Assembly (NCBI GenBank): GCA_016713785.1
Contig: JADJOM010000003.1
Location: 2,613,859 to 2,677,858, forward strand
DNA from: Gemmatimonadota bacterium
GTDB taxonomy: Bacteria; Gemmatimonadota; Gemmatimonadetes; Gemmatimonadales; GWC2-71-9
DNA: 64,000 nucleotides
Direction: 5' to 3'
Below are positions 1 through 11,069 of the stretch, one piece after another. A model generated the notes under the pieces. The model made no database searches, was not told where the DNA came from, and saw only the letters and a program-made list of their open reading frames with translations. Position 1 is the stretch's first letter; every line of letters starts with the position of its first letter. The position numbers and the translations under genes are program-made.

Positions 1-29
1 GCACTGCTGCGCCGCGCCGGGCGGATCCG

Positions 30-833
30 GTGACCGCACCCGCCACCCCCCGCCCCGCCGCGCTCATCACCGGCGCCTCGGGGGGCATCGGGCTCGAGCT
101 GGCGCGGCTCTGCGCCAAGGACGGGCACGACGTGGTCCTGGTGGCGCGGACCGCCGAGAAGCTCGAGGAGGCCGCGAAGTACCTCGCCGGGATGTACGGC
201 GTCCGGGCCGAGGTGATCGTGGCCGACCTGCGCGACGCCGAGGCGCCGGTGGCCATCATGGAGGAGGTGGGCCGCCGGGGCCTGGTGGTGGACGTGCTGG
301 TGAACAACGCCGGCGTGGGCCTCTGGGGGCTCTTCGGCCGGCAGGACATGCAGCAGGTGCTCGACCTGATCCAGCTCAACCTGACCAGCCTCACCCACCT
401 GACCCGGCTGGCGCTCCCCGGGATGGTGAGCCGCCATCGCGGCCGGGTGCTCAACGTGGCCTCGGCGGGCGGCTTTGCCCCGGGACCGCTCATGGCGGTG
501 TACTTTGCCACCAAGTCGTACGTCATTCACTTCTCCGAGGCCATCCACAACGAGCTGCGGGGCACCGGGGTGACGGTCACCGCGCTCTGCCCCGGCCCCG
601 TGGCCACGGGGTTCGGCGAGGCCGCCGGGATGCAGGGCGTCAACCTGCAGGCCCTGCCCGGCGCGCTCGACGCCGCCGCCGTGGCCCGCGCCGGGTACCG
701 CGCCATGCGGCGCGGGCGCCCGGTGGTGATTCCCGGCCTGGTCATGCAGCTCACCATCCTCGCCGGCAGGCTGTCGCCGCGGTGGCTGGTCACCCATCTC
801 ACCCGCTGGTTCCAGGAACGGAAGGGCACGTGA
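30..833 (+). CDS. SDR family NAD(P)-dependent oxidoreductase
   Basis: Classical short-chain dehydrogenase of 267 residues. The Rossmann motif TGASGGIG lies at about residues 14-21, NNAG at 92-95, and the catalytic triad appears as Ser145, Tyr158 and Lys162 (YxxxK). This makes it an NAD(P)H-dependent oxidoreductase; the substrate cannot be read from sequence. The C-terminal 40 residues are hydrophobic and basic, as in membrane-associated SDRs of the DltE/YqjQ type. The start is a GTG near the window edge with no clear Shine-Dalgarno, so the true start could be upstream. Its stop overlaps the GTG of the next gene by 4 bp, so the two are probably translated together. Confidence 0.88.
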   Translation: MTAPATPRPAALITGASGGIGLELARLCAKDGHDVVLVARTAEKLEEAAKYLAGMYGVRAEVIVADLRDAEAPVAIMEEVGRRGLVVDVLVNNAGVGLWGLFGRQDMQQVLDLIQLNLTSLTHLTRLALPGMVSRHRGRVLNVASAGGFAPGPLMAVYFATKSYVIHFSEAIHNELRGTGVTVTALCPGPVATGFGEAAGMQGVNLQALPGALDAAAVARAGYRAMRRGRPVVIPGLVMQLTILAGRLSPRWLVTHLTRWFQERKGT

Positions 834-1357
834 CGCTGTCCGGCAGGAAGGTCCTCATCTTCGCGGCGAGCCACTACGAGGAGCTCGAGCTCTGGTACCC
901 CAAGATCCGGCTGGAAGAGGAAGGGGTCACCACCGTGGTGGCGGGCGTCGGGGAGAAGACCTGCCTCGGCAAGCGTGGCGCGTACCCGGTGACTGTCGAC
1001 GCCCACGTCGACGAGCTGAGCAGCCGGGAGTTCGACGGCCTCATCATCCCCGGCGGCTACGCTCCCGACATCCTGCGGCGGCACGCCAAGGTCCTGAGCC
1101 TCACCCGGGAGATCTTCGCGGCCGGTGAGCCCGTCGGCTTCATCTGCCACGCGGGGTGGGTGCCCATCTCGGCCGGCATCGTGCGCGGTCGCCGCGGCAC
1201 CAGCGTCGGCGCCATCCGCGACGACCTGGTCAACGCCGGCATGACCTGGGAGGACGCCCCCGTGGTGGTCGACGGCAACCTGATCTCCTCCCGCACCCCG
1301 GCCGACCTGGGCCACTTCATGCGCGCCTTCCTCACGGCGCTCCGCGCCCAGCACTGA
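830..1357 (+). CDS. DJ-1/PfpI family protein
   Basis: A 175-residue single-domain DJ-1/PfpI protein, class I glutamine amidotransferase-like fold. The nucleophile elbow is the ICHAGW segment with Cys106. The early LIFAASHYEELELWYP segment and the FDGLIIPGGYAPD loop match PfpI/YhbO proteins, some of which act as proteases, chaperones or deglycases; the exact activity here is unknown. The GTG start at 830 overlaps the upstream SDR stop (GTGA). Starting further upstream in frame would add only residues read out of the SDR gene, so the overlapping GTG is preferred. Confidence 0.85.
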   Translation: MTLSGRKVLIFAASHYEELELWYPKIRLEEEGVTTVVAGVGEKTCLGKRGAYPVTVDAHVDELSSREFDGLIIPGGYAPDILRRHAKVLSLTREIFAAGEPVGFICHAGWVPISAGIVRGRRGTSVGAIRDDLVNAGMTWEDAPVVVDGNLISSRTPADLGHFMRAFLTALRAQH

Positions 1358-1386
1358 CCCAGCACCACCTTCCGCCCCGGACCCCG

Positions 1387-1728
1387 ATGCCGCTCACCGA
1401 CCACCAGCGCCGCGTGGACGCCTGGATCAGCCAGTTCGAGGAGGGGTACTTCCACCCCCTCACCAACCTCTGCCGCCTGACGGAAGAGGTGGGCGAGCTG
1501 GCCCGGGAGGTGAACCACCGCTTCGGCCAGAAGACCAAGAAGGCCGACGAGGCGCCGGGCGACCTGGCCATGGAGATGGCCGACATCCTGTTCGTGCTCA
1601 TCTGCATGGCCAACCGCGAGGGGATTGACCTCGAGGCGGCCTTCGGCCGCATGATGGCCAAGGTGGAGCAGCGCGACACCACCCGCTGGACCCGGAAGGG
1701 CGGCCACCCCGCCCCGGCCCAGGAGTAG
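1387..1728 (+). CDS. MazG-like nucleotide pyrophosphohydrolase
   Basis: A 113-residue all-alpha NTP pyrophosphohydrolase of the MazG/dUTPase-like superfamily. The metal-binding motifs are visible: EEVGE at residues 33-37 and E63-x-x-D66 in the next helix. The family hydrolyses (d)NTPs to (d)NMP plus PPi, often as house-cleaning. The ATG at 1387 begins just before the first conserved helix. It lies 29 bp after the DJ-1 gene and 6 bp before the kinase, all on the same strand, so it is probably part of one transcript. Confidence 0.82.
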   Translation: MPLTDHQRRVDAWISQFEEGYFHPLTNLCRLTEEVGELAREVNHRFGQKTKKADEAPGDLAMEMADILFVLICMANREGIDLEAAFGRMMAKVEQRDTTRWTRKGGHPAPAQE

Positions 1729-1734
1729 CCCGCG

Positions 1735-4611
<2,877 letters not shown>

Positions 4612-4618
4612 GCCGGCG

Positions 4619-5518
4619 CTACTCCCAGTCGGCCGGGGCGCTCTGGAGCTCGGCCAGCAGCACCCGGTAACTCTCGTGACGGCCGGGATCGATGGCGCCG
4701 GCCGCCACCGCGCCAAGGACCGCGCACCCCGGCTCGTGGGTGTGGCTGCAGTCGGCGTACTTGCACCCGTCCACCCGGGGGCGGAACTCGGGGAAGCAGT
4801 GCGCCAGGTCGCGCGGCGCGAGCCCCCACAGCCCCACCTCGCTGAACCCCGGCGTGTCCACCAGGAAGCCGCCCGCCTCGAGCGGCACCATCACCGCGCT
4901 TACCGTGGTGTTCTTGCCCCGGCGGATGCGCTCGCTGATCTCCCCGGTCCGCAGCCCGAGCCCCGGCTCGAGCGCATTGAGCAGGCTCGACTTCCCCGCC
5001 CCGCTCGGCCCCGTCACCACGCTGACGCGGCCAGCGAGGGCGGCGCGCAGCGCCTCGAGACCCTCGCCGGTCCGCACGCTGGTGCGGAAGACCCGGTACC
5101 CCGCGCCCTCCAGCCGCGTGGCGAGCACCGTGCCGGGCTCGAGGTCCGTCTTGTTGAGGATCACCGCGGCGGGAAGGTCGTTGGATTCGGCCACCACGAG
5201 CAGGCGGTCAATCAGCTGCGGGATGGGCACCGGGTCGATGGTCGCCGTGACCACCAGGACCTGGTCGATGTTGGCCGCCACCGGGCGGGTGCCGCGCCCC
5301 TCGGGCACCCGGCGCGCCAGCAGGCTCCGGCGCTCCTCTACCACGGCGATGCCCATCATGCCGCCCTCGCCCTCGAGGTCCAGGCCCACCCGGTCGCCGA
5401 CCACCACCCGCGGGGTGTCCCGCTTCACCTTGCCCCGGAGCACCGCGCGGACTTCGCCGTCCGCGGTGAGCACCCGGTACGCGGCGCCGTCGCGCTCGAG
5501 CACCGTCCCGCTTACCAC
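4619..5518 (-). CDS. rsgA: Ribosome small subunit-dependent GTPase A (RsgA)
   Basis: Circularly permuted GTPase of 299 residues that helps mature the 30S subunit. An N-terminal OB fold occupies about 1-65. The G4 motif NKTD (122-125) precedes the P-loop GPSGAGKSS (170-178) and G3 DTPGF (221-225), the permuted order typical of RsgA. The C-terminal zinc knuckle uses Cys252, Cys257, His259 and Cys265. The start is GTG at 5518, overlapping the end of the upstream small gene by 7 bp. It lies third in a leftward run with proline dehydrogenase and the small gene, and converges on the kinase gene with an 7-bp gap. Confidence 0.95.
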   Translation of the reverse strand: MVSGTVLERDGAAYRVLTADGEVRAVLRGKVKRDTPRVVVGDRVGLDLEGEGGMMGIAVVEERRSLLARRVPEGRGTRPVAANIDQVLVVTATIDPVPIPQLIDRLLVVAESNDLPAAVILNKTDLEPGTVLATRLEGAGYRVFRTSVRTGEGLEALRAALAGRVSVVTGPSGAGKSSLLNALEPGLGLRTGEISERIRRGKNTTVSAVMVPLEAGGFLVDTPGFSEVGLWGLAPRDLAHCFPEFRPRVDGCKYADCSHTHEPGCAVLGAVAAGAIDPGRHESYRVLLAELQSAPADWE

Positions 5519-5826
5519 GTGCCGGGATCGCGACCGATGGCGTCGTCCAGGGCGGCCTTCACGTCGTAGAGGGAGAGGGCGCGGATCCGCTCCTCGGCCT
5601 CGGGGGCGCTGCGGCCCCAGGCGAGGATGCCGGTCTCGACATGCCCGCTGGGCCGGTCACCGGCCTCGGACCAGCGCACGAAGAGGAGGGAGGCGCCGTG
5701 CCGGCCCAGCTCGTCCGGCGCGTCGTCCACGTAGATGCCGACCGAGTAGGGCTGGCCGTCGTGCCCGGTGAACGCGGCGGCCCGCCCGTGCCGGTCCATG
5801 TAGCCGCCCAGGGTGGCTTCGGACAT
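5512..5826 (-). CDS. Small hypothetical protein between proline dehydrogenase and rsgA
   Basis: A 104-residue soluble protein of unknown function, beginning MSEATLGGYMDRHGR. Visible features are a predicted beta-rich centre (PYSVGIYVDD, ASLLFVRW) and a helical C-terminus rich in acidic residues; no signal peptide or membrane segment. The ATG at 5826 is 2 bp from the proline dehydrogenase stop and the 3' end overlaps rsgA by 7 bp, so it is almost certainly co-translated. No family was recognised; the tight packing argues that it is a real gene. Confidence 0.68.
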   Translation of the reverse strand: MSEATLGGYMDRHGRAAAFTGHDGQPYSVGIYVDDAPDELGRHGASLLFVRWSEAGDRPSGHVETGILAWGRSAPEAEERIRALSLYDVKAALDDAIGRDPGTW

Positions 5827-5828
5827 CG

Positions 5829-6758
5829 CTAGTGCCGCACCGCCTCGCGCATCACGTTGCCCAGGATGAATGCGATGTTCGCCGGCCGCTCGGCCAGGCG
5901 ACGCATCAGGTAGGGATACCACTGCGTCCCGAACGGAACATAGACCCGCACGTTGAACCCGGCGCCCCGCAGCTCGTCCTGCAGGTCCCGGCGGACCCCG
6001 TAGAGCATCTGGAACTCGAACCGCGCCGGGTCGATCCCCTGCGCCTTCGCAAAGCTCCGCGCATGGGCGATGATCGCGGCGTCGTGGGTGGCCAGGCCCG
6101 GGTAGTTGCCCCGGAGCATCAGCTGCTCCATCAGGGTCACGTAGTGCCGGTCCACGTCGGCCTTGTCGGGAAAGGCCACCTCGGGCGGCTCGAGGTACGC
6201 GCCCTTGCAGAGCCGCACCCGTGCCTTCGCCTCGACCAGGCGCGCCACGTCCTCGGTGGAGCGCCGCAGGCACGACTGGATGACCACCCCCACGTGCGGC
6301 CCGAAGGCAGGATAGACCTTCTGGTAGAAGAAGTCGAGCGTCCGCTGGGTGTAGGCGGAGCCTTCCATGTCCAGCCGGACGAAGCTGCCGCGCGCCTTGG
6401 CCCGCTCGAGGATCGCCGTCATATTGGCCAGGCAGGCGTCGGCGCTGATGTCGAAGCCCATCTGGGTGAGCTTCACCGAGACGTTGGAATCGACCCCGGT
6501 CTCGCCGATCCGGTCGAGCATCTGGAGGTAGGTGTCCCGGGCCTGGGCGGCCTCCGACTCCCGGGTGATGCTCTCGCCCAGAAGGTCGAGCGTCGCGGTG
6601 ATCTTCCGCCGGTTGAGCTCACGGGCCGCCTCCACCGCGGTGTCCACGGTCTCCCCCGCCACGAAGCGCGAGGCGAACTTCCGGGCCAGCGGGTTGCTGC
6701 GGACAAAGCGGAACACCTGCGGCTGCTCCGAGAGCCAGAGTAGGCCGGTGCGCATCAT
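5829..6758 (-). CDS. Proline dehydrogenase
   Basis: Monofunctional FAD-dependent proline dehydrogenase of 309 residues, which oxidises L-proline to 1-pyrroline-5-carboxylate and passes electrons to quinone. Conserved PRODH stretches include the helix with NRRKITATLDLLGE, RLDMEGSAYTQ, RLCKGAYLEP (FAD/substrate pocket) and the C-terminal YLMRRLAERPANI, whose two Arg residues normally bind the proline carboxylate. The (beta/alpha)8 barrel is complete and the length fits bacterial monofunctional enzymes. No P5C dehydrogenase gene is adjacent. It heads a leftward cluster with the small gene and rsgA. Confidence 0.93.
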   Translation of the reverse strand: MMRTGLLWLSEQPQVFRFVRSNPLARKFASRFVAGETVDTAVEAARELNRRKITATLDLLGESITRESEAAQARDTYLQMLDRIGETGVDSNVSVKLTQMGFDISADACLANMTAILERAKARGSFVRLDMEGSAYTQRTLDFFYQKVYPAFGPHVGVVIQSCLRRSTEDVARLVEAKARVRLCKGAYLEPPEVAFPDKADVDRHYVTLMEQLMLRGNYPGLATHDAAIIAHARSFAKAQGIDPARFEFQMLYGVRRDLQDELRGAGFNVRVYVPFGTQWYPYLMRRLAERPANIAFILGNVMREAVRH

Positions 6759-6837
6759 GTCAGGACATCCTCGAGGGGGCGTGCATGGGGGCAGAACGAT
6801 ATCCGGCGGCCGCGACGCCTACAAGCGATGAATAATC

Positions 6838-7581
6838 ATGCGCGCTGACCCCGTCCGGATCGCGATGTGGTCCGGCCCGCGCAACATCTCCACCGCCATG
6901 ATGCGCGCGTGGGAGAACCGCCCCGATGCCTGGGTGGTGGACGAACCCCTCTACGCCCACTACCTGACCCAGGTTGCGGTGGCGCACCCGGGCGTGGACG
7001 AGGTCATCGGCCACCACGAGACCGACTGGCGCCTGGTGGTCGCCGGCCTCACCGGGCCCATCCCCCACGGCCGGGCCATCTACTACCAGAAGCACATGGC
7101 GCACCACTGGCTCCCCCACCTGCAGGGCGAGTGGCTGCTGGCGCTCCGGAACGCCTTCCTCATCCGTCATCCGGCAGAGATGCTGCCGTCGCTGAGCGCC
7201 AAGATGGGGCTCCCCATCCTGCGCGATACCGGGCTGCCGCAGCAGCTGGAGCTGTTCCGCTTTGTCCGGGCCCGCACCGGCGTCACCCCGCCGGTGCTCG
7301 ACGCCGAGGACGTGCTCCGGGACCCGCGCGGGCTGCTGGGGGAGTTCTGCGCTCGAATGGAGGTGCCGTTCAGCGAGCGGATGCTGGCGTGGCCGGCGGG
7401 ACGCCGCGCCACCGACGGCATCTGGGCCCGGCACTGGTACGAGGCGGTGGAGCGCTCCACCGGGTTCGAGCCCTGGCAGGCGCGGCCCCGGCAGGTGGGA
7501 CCGGAGCTGGAGCCGCTGCTGGCGGAGTGCCTGCCGCTCTACGAGGAGCTGTACCGGCACCGCCTGGGGGCCGGCGCCTGA
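6838..7581 (+). CDS. Sulfotransferase family protein
   Basis: A 247-residue protein with the PAPS 5'-phosphosulfate loop at the extreme N-terminus (SGPRNISTAMMRAW, residues 12-25) and the conserved acidic segment VVDEPLYAHYL that follows. LLALRNAFLIRHPAEMLPS resembles the 3'-phosphate loop (R-x-P-x-x-x-x-S). The family transfers sulfate from PAPS; related bacterial proteins of this small class are often of unknown acceptor, and some are annotated as branched-chain aminotransferase-associated. The ATG at 6838 lies 79 bp from the divergent proline dehydrogenase start, so the gap holds both promoters. Confidence 0.78.
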   Translation: MRADPVRIAMWSGPRNISTAMMRAWENRPDAWVVDEPLYAHYLTQVAVAHPGVDEVIGHHETDWRLVVAGLTGPIPHGRAIYYQKHMAHHWLPHLQGEWLLALRNAFLIRHPAEMLPSLSAKMGLPILRDTGLPQQLELFRFVRARTGVTPPVLDAEDVLRDPRGLLGEFCARMEVPFSERMLAWPAGRRATDGIWARHWYEAVERSTGFEPWQARPRQVGPELEPLLAECLPLYEELYRHRLGAGA

Positions 7582-7606
7582 GGGCCGGCCCCCGGGAGGG
7601 CGGCGA

Positions 7607-8245
7607 TCACATGGCGTGCTGCGCCGCGACCTGATCGGCGACCGCACCCAGGTGCGCGAACATCGCCTGGGCCGCCGCCACCACTGCCTCGCGCGCCGGG
7701 GCCGCCAGCGACAGGCCGTTCATGGCCTGCTTGTAGGCCGCCCAGCGCTCGGGCTGCACCGTCCCATACGGGTCCAGCGACTGCAGCCCGGCCCGGCTGC
7801 CCTCCGGGAGTTCGAGCCCACGCGCCACCATCTTCACCAGGAACCGCCCGCCGTTGGTGCTGCCCTCGGTCACGTAGAACGCGCCGAGCAGTTCCTCGGG
7901 CGTCGCCTGCGCAATCCAGGCGTGGGCGAGGAGGGTCGCCGGGAGCGGCTCGGGCCGGAGCGAGCCGCCGAAATGGGTCAGGTCCGCCTCCAGGTCGGGC
8001 ACCCGGAGGCGGGACGCGACCTCGAGCCCGGCCCAGGCCGGGTGGGCGGCGGCGGCGCGCACCAGGGCCGCCTCGAGCACCCGATGCACCAGCAGGAGCT
8101 GCTCGAGGTTGGCGACATACGGGGCCCGCGCGATGGTCCCGCGCCCGATCGACCGCATCAGGGGGCGGGCCTCCGCGGCCCGGTGCGCCACGGCGGTGGT
8201 TTCGCGGAGCTGATCCATGATGGAAACGGCGGCGGTGGTGGTCAT
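7607..8245 (-). CDS. Heme oxygenase (biliverdin-producing type)
   Basis: A 212-residue all-alpha protein of the heme oxygenase-like fold. LRETTAVAHRAAE matches the proximal-histidine helix (His21), and the distal helix is represented by GAFYVTEGSTNGG near residue 130, resembling BphO/HmuO proteins. The reaction would be oxidative opening of heme to biliverdin, CO and Fe2+, freeing iron or making a bilin chromophore. The start chosen (ATG at 8245) shares its first base with the stop of the tiny gene upstream (TGATG), which implies translational coupling. A longer in-frame start at 8365 would add 40 residues with no family similarity. A Fur-box-like palindrome lies 120 bp upstream. Confidence 0.82.
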   Translation of the reverse strand: MTTTAAVSIMDQLRETTAVAHRAAEARPLMRSIGRGTIARAPYVANLEQLLLVHRVLEAALVRAAAAHPAWAGLEVASRLRVPDLEADLTHFGGSLRPEPLPATLLAHAWIAQATPEELLGAFYVTEGSTNGGRFLVKMVARGLELPEGSRAGLQSLDPYGTVQPERWAAYKQAMNGLSLAAPAREAVVAAAQAMFAHLGAVADQVAAQHAM

Positions 8246-8334
8246 CAGCGATTCCAGGCGAAGAGCGTGAGTCCCGTGCCGGCGGCGAGCCAGAGCAGCC
8301 CCTTGATCAGGAAGAACAGGAACGCCGCGGTCAT
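8245..8334 (-). CDS. Tiny membrane protein coupled to heme oxygenase
   Basis: A 29-codon gene read leftward, beginning MTAAFLFFLIKGLLWL and ending LFAWNR. It is almost entirely one hydrophobic helix, so it is probably a single-pass inner-membrane protein. Its TGA overlaps the ATG of the heme oxygenase (TGATG). The frame stays open upstream to a GTG at 8394, which would add a segment containing CPIPKTGRRW and make a 49-residue protein, but that would place the Fur-box-like site inside the coding region. Function unknown; the position suggests a role in iron or heme handling. Confidence 0.55.
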   Translation of the reverse strand: MTAAFLFFLIKGLLWLAAGTGLTLFAWNR

Positions 8335-8365
8335 CCAGCGACGCCCCGTCTTGGGGATGGGACAT

Positions 8366-8380
8366 TGAGAACGATTCTCA
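8366..8380. promoter_or_regulatory. Fur-box-like palindrome
   Basis: TGAGAACGATTCTCA is a 7-1-7 inverted repeat, with TGAGAA and TTCTCA perfect arms. It matches the Fur consensus form TGATAATnATTATCA at 11 of 14 arm positions, and the TGAGAAT-type variant known in several proteobacterial Fur regulons even better. It lies 31 bp before the ATG of the tiny membrane gene, where it could block transcription of the heme oxygenase operon under iron-replete conditions. Fur control is inference from the motif and the neighbouring gene. Confidence 0.6.
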
Positions 8381-8518
8381 GGTGAATTTGGCACGGGTTC
8401 ATCATACGGCGGAATGCCGAGGCTGTCAATCGGCTATGGCGGGTTCTGCCCGGAGACCGGCCACTTGCGCCCCGATCCACCTCACGGGAACATCCTCCAC
8501 CCCCCAACCCCGCGACCC

Positions 8519-9421
8519 ATGCAACAGCGCTTCGACCCCCGCAATCGCGACCTCCTCGTCAACATCAACGGCGCCCTGATGCACCGCGACCAGGCGGGGG
8601 TGAGCCCCTTCGACTCCGTGGTCCAGGGGGGCGATGCCGTATGGGAGGGGCTGCGGCTCTACCAGGGGCGGATCTTCCGCCTCACCGAGCATCTCGAGCG
8701 GCTGCGGCACTCGGCGCTGGCGCTCGCCTTCACCCAGATCCCCGCCGCGGCCGCCATCACCGAGGAGATCCGGAAGACCCTCGCCGCCAACGGCATGACC
8801 GACGGGGTCCACATCCGGCTCACGCTCACCCGCGGGATCAAGGTGACCAGCGGCATGGACCCGCGGCTCAACCAGGCCGGCCCCACGCTCATCGTCCTGG
8901 CGGAGCACAAGCCGCCGGTCTATGCCACCTCGGGGCTCAGCCTGGTGACCGCCTCGATCCGGCGCTTTCCGCCCGACTGCCTCGATCCCAAGATCCACCA
9001 CAACAATCTGCTGCAGTCCATCCTGGCCAAGATCGAGGCCAACGTCGCCGGGGCCGACGACGCCCTGATGCTCGACACCCGCGGCTTCATCGCGGAGACC
9101 AACGCCACCCACCTGTTCTTCGTGGAGGGCGGCCGGGTCCGCACCCCGCGCACGGTGGCCTGCCCCGAGGGGATCACCCGCGCCACGGTGATCGAACTCT
9201 GCCAGGAGCACGGCCTCCCGCTCGAGATCACCGACCTCTCGCTCACCGAGGCCTACCGCGCCGACGAGGCCTTCTGCTCCGGCACCATGGGGGAGCTCGC
9301 CGCGGTGACGACGATCGACGGCCGGAGGATCGGTGCGGGCACGGTGGGCCCGATCACCGAGCGGCTCGCCGCCCTGTTCCGGGAACTCACCGGCCGCGAG
9401 GGCACGGTGGTGGCGGGCTGA
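8519..9421 (+). CDS. ilvE: Class IV aminotransferase (branched-chain amino acid aminotransferase-like)
   Basis: PLP-dependent fold-type IV aminotransferase of 300 residues. The catalytic Lys is K158 in CLDPKIHHNNLLQS, and the cofactor-binding Glu is E193 in GFIAETNATHLFF. GDAVWEGLRLYQGRIF and SGTMGELAAVTTIDGR are typical family stretches. The best guess is a branched-chain aminotransferase, but D-amino-acid aminotransferase and 4-amino-4-deoxychorismate lyase belong to the same fold and cannot be excluded. The start at ATG 8519 gives the usual N-terminus; an upstream TTG in frame adds only low-complexity residues. Confidence 0.85.
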   Translation: MQQRFDPRNRDLLVNINGALMHRDQAGVSPFDSVVQGGDAVWEGLRLYQGRIFRLTEHLERLRHSALALAFTQIPAAAAITEEIRKTLAANGMTDGVHIRLTLTRGIKVTSGMDPRLNQAGPTLIVLAEHKPPVYATSGLSLVTASIRRFPPDCLDPKIHHNNLLQSILAKIEANVAGADDALMLDTRGFIAETNATHLFFVEGGRVRTPRTVACPEGITRATVIELCQEHGLPLEITDLSLTEAYRADEAFCSGTMGELAAVTTIDGRRIGAGTVGPITERLAALFRELTGREGTVVAG

Positions 9422-9437
9422 GGGCCCGGGCCGGCGG

Positions 9438-9851
9438 CTAGGGGAGAAACCGCCCCCGCAGCTCCGGGGGCAGCATCGGGCAGGAGCCTTCCGGCCGGGC
9501 AAAGAGCCGCCCGCGCACCCGCGCGATGCCGTCGTAGCCCCCGTCGAGCAGCCAGGTGGGGAGCAGCCCCAGGATCCGGGCCAGCACCCGCCACCCGCCG
9601 CCCAGCCGCTCCGCGATATGGAGCGCCGCCCGCGACCGGACCAGGGTCCGCCCGTCGGCAGTGCGCACGATGACGCTGTCTGGGAGTTCGCCCCGGCGCG
9701 CCGGGTCGTAGGCCGCCTGGAAGGTGCTCCCCTGGAGCGGGGCGTAGCGGAACCGGGTGCCCTCGAGGTCCCGCGCCAGCACGAACTTCACCGACCGGTG
9801 ACAGAGTCCGCAGCCGCCATCGTAGAACATCAGGTCTGGTGCCGGGGTCAT
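9438..9851 (-). CDS. DCC family thiol-disulfide oxidoreductase-like protein
   Basis: A 137-residue protein with the family signature DGGCGLC at residues 11-17 (Cys14, Cys17), preceded by LMFYD. The DCC (DUF393) family has a thioredoxin-like N-terminus and is assumed to carry out thiol-disulfide chemistry. ALHIAERLGGGW and the conserved YDGIARVRGRLF tail also match. It converges on the aminotransferase gene with a 16-bp gap. Start ATG 9851 directly precedes the conserved core. Confidence 0.83.
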   Translation of the reverse strand: MTPAPDLMFYDGGCGLCHRSVKFVLARDLEGTRFRYAPLQGSTFQAAYDPARRGELPDSVIVRTADGRTLVRSRAALHIAERLGGGWRVLARILGLLPTWLLDGGYDGIARVRGRLFARPEGSCPMLPPELRGRFLP

Positions 9852-9919
9852 GGGCGGGTCCCAGGGGTGAAGGGTGCCTTGAAGACGCGCGAATGACGTC
9901 CGCATGACACCCAAACTGG

Positions 9920-9925
9920 TATATT
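9920..9925 (+). promoter_or_regulatory. Possible -10 element for rho
   Basis: TATATT lies 10 bp before the preferred ATG of rho. No good -35 at 16-18 bp is visible. If used, the message would have a very short or absent leader. Confidence 0.3.
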
Positions 9926-9935
9926 GCGCCATCCC

Positions 9936-11069
9936 ATGACCACCCCCCCATCACTTGGCATCCTGGAGCTGAGCGACCGCGGCGCCGGCTTCGTCCGGCG
10001 GCGGCAGTGCAGCTACCTCCCCGAAGACGGCGACTACTACGTCCCCCCCCGCCTGGTGGGCCAGTACGGCCTGCGGACCGGCGATGAGCTCTGGGGGGAG
10101 CTGGGTCGCTCCCCCGGCCGCGGCAAGGCCGCGCCGGTCGAGTCCCTCTCGCTGGTCAATGGCCGGCCTCCCGACGAGATGCGCCGCCGGCCCGCCTTCG
10201 GCAGCCTCGGCGCGATCCACCCCGACGCCCCGCTCCGGCTCGACTGCGGCCTGCGCCGCTACGGCCAGCCCGACTACACCAACCGGGTGATCGACCTGCT
10301 CTGCCCCTTCGGCAAGGGGCAGCGCGCCCTGATCGTGGCCCCCGCCAAGGCGGGCAAGACGATGGTGCTCCAGGCGGTGGCGGAGGGGATCGCCAAGAAC
10401 CACCCCAACGCCCTCCTCCTCATCCTGCTGGTGGATGAGCGGCCCGAGGAGGTCACCGAGATGGAGATGATCGGCTTCGGCGAGGTGGTGAGCTCCAGCT
10501 TCGACTTCCCCGCCGAGCGGCACGTGGCGGTGGCGGAGCTCACGCTGGAGCGGGCCCGGCGGCGGGTGGAGATGGGCGAGGACGTGGTGCTGATCCTGGA
10601 CTCGATCACCCGGCTGGCCCGGGCCTACAACACGGTGGAGCGGGGCACCGGGCGCACCATGACGGGCGGGCTCGACTCCTCGGCCCTCGAGAAGCCCAAG
10701 CGCTTCCTCGGCAGCGCGCGCCGCATCGACGAATCCAGGGGCGGCGGCTCGCTCACGATCATCGGCACGGCGCTGATCGACACCGGGTCCAAGATGGACC
10801 AGGTGATCTACGAGGAGTTCAAGGGCACCGGCAACAGCGAGCTCACCCTGAGTCGCGAGCTGGCCGAGCGACGGATCTTCCCCGCCATCGACCTCAAGGC
10901 CAGCGGCACCCGGCGCGAGGAGCTGCTGCTCCCGCCGCCGCTCCTCGCCGTGGCCACCACCCTGCGCAGCCGCACCGCGCCGATGACTCCGGTGGACGCC
11001 ATGCAACAGGTGCTCACGCTGATGCGGCGCTCGGCGACGAATGCGGAGCTGGTGGCGCAGGTAGACTGA
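9936..11069 (+). CDS. rho: Transcription termination factor Rho (short form)
   Basis: Hexameric RNA-dependent ATPase that terminates transcription. The protein begins directly with the RNA-binding cold-shock-like fold (SLGILELSDRGAGFVR, YVPPRLVGQYGLRTGDELWG) and lacks the usual N-terminal helical Rho_N domain; it is 377 residues against about 420 in E. coli. Walker A is APAKAGKT at 135-142, where most Rho proteins have PPKAGKT. Walker B is VVLILDSITRLAR, and the secondary-site and R-loop regions GTALIDTGSKMDQVIYEEFKG are intact. ATG 9936 is chosen over a TTG four codons upstream. It may be the only Rho or a second, shortened paralogue; the window does not decide. Confidence 0.9.
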   Translation: MTTPPSLGILELSDRGAGFVRRRQCSYLPEDGDYYVPPRLVGQYGLRTGDELWGELGRSPGRGKAAPVESLSLVNGRPPDEMRRRPAFGSLGAIHPDAPLRLDCGLRRYGQPDYTNRVIDLLCPFGKGQRALIVAPAKAGKTMVLQAVAEGIAKNHPNALLLILLVDERPEEVTEMEMIGFGEVVSSSFDFPAERHVAVAELTLERARRRVEMGEDVVLILDSITRLARAYNTVERGTGRTMTGGLDSSALEKPKRFLGSARRIDESRGGGSLTIIGTALIDTGSKMDQVIYEEFKGTGNSELTLSRELAERRIFPAIDLKASGTRREELLLPPPLLAVATTLRSRTAPMTPVDAMQQVLTLMRRSATNAELVAQVD

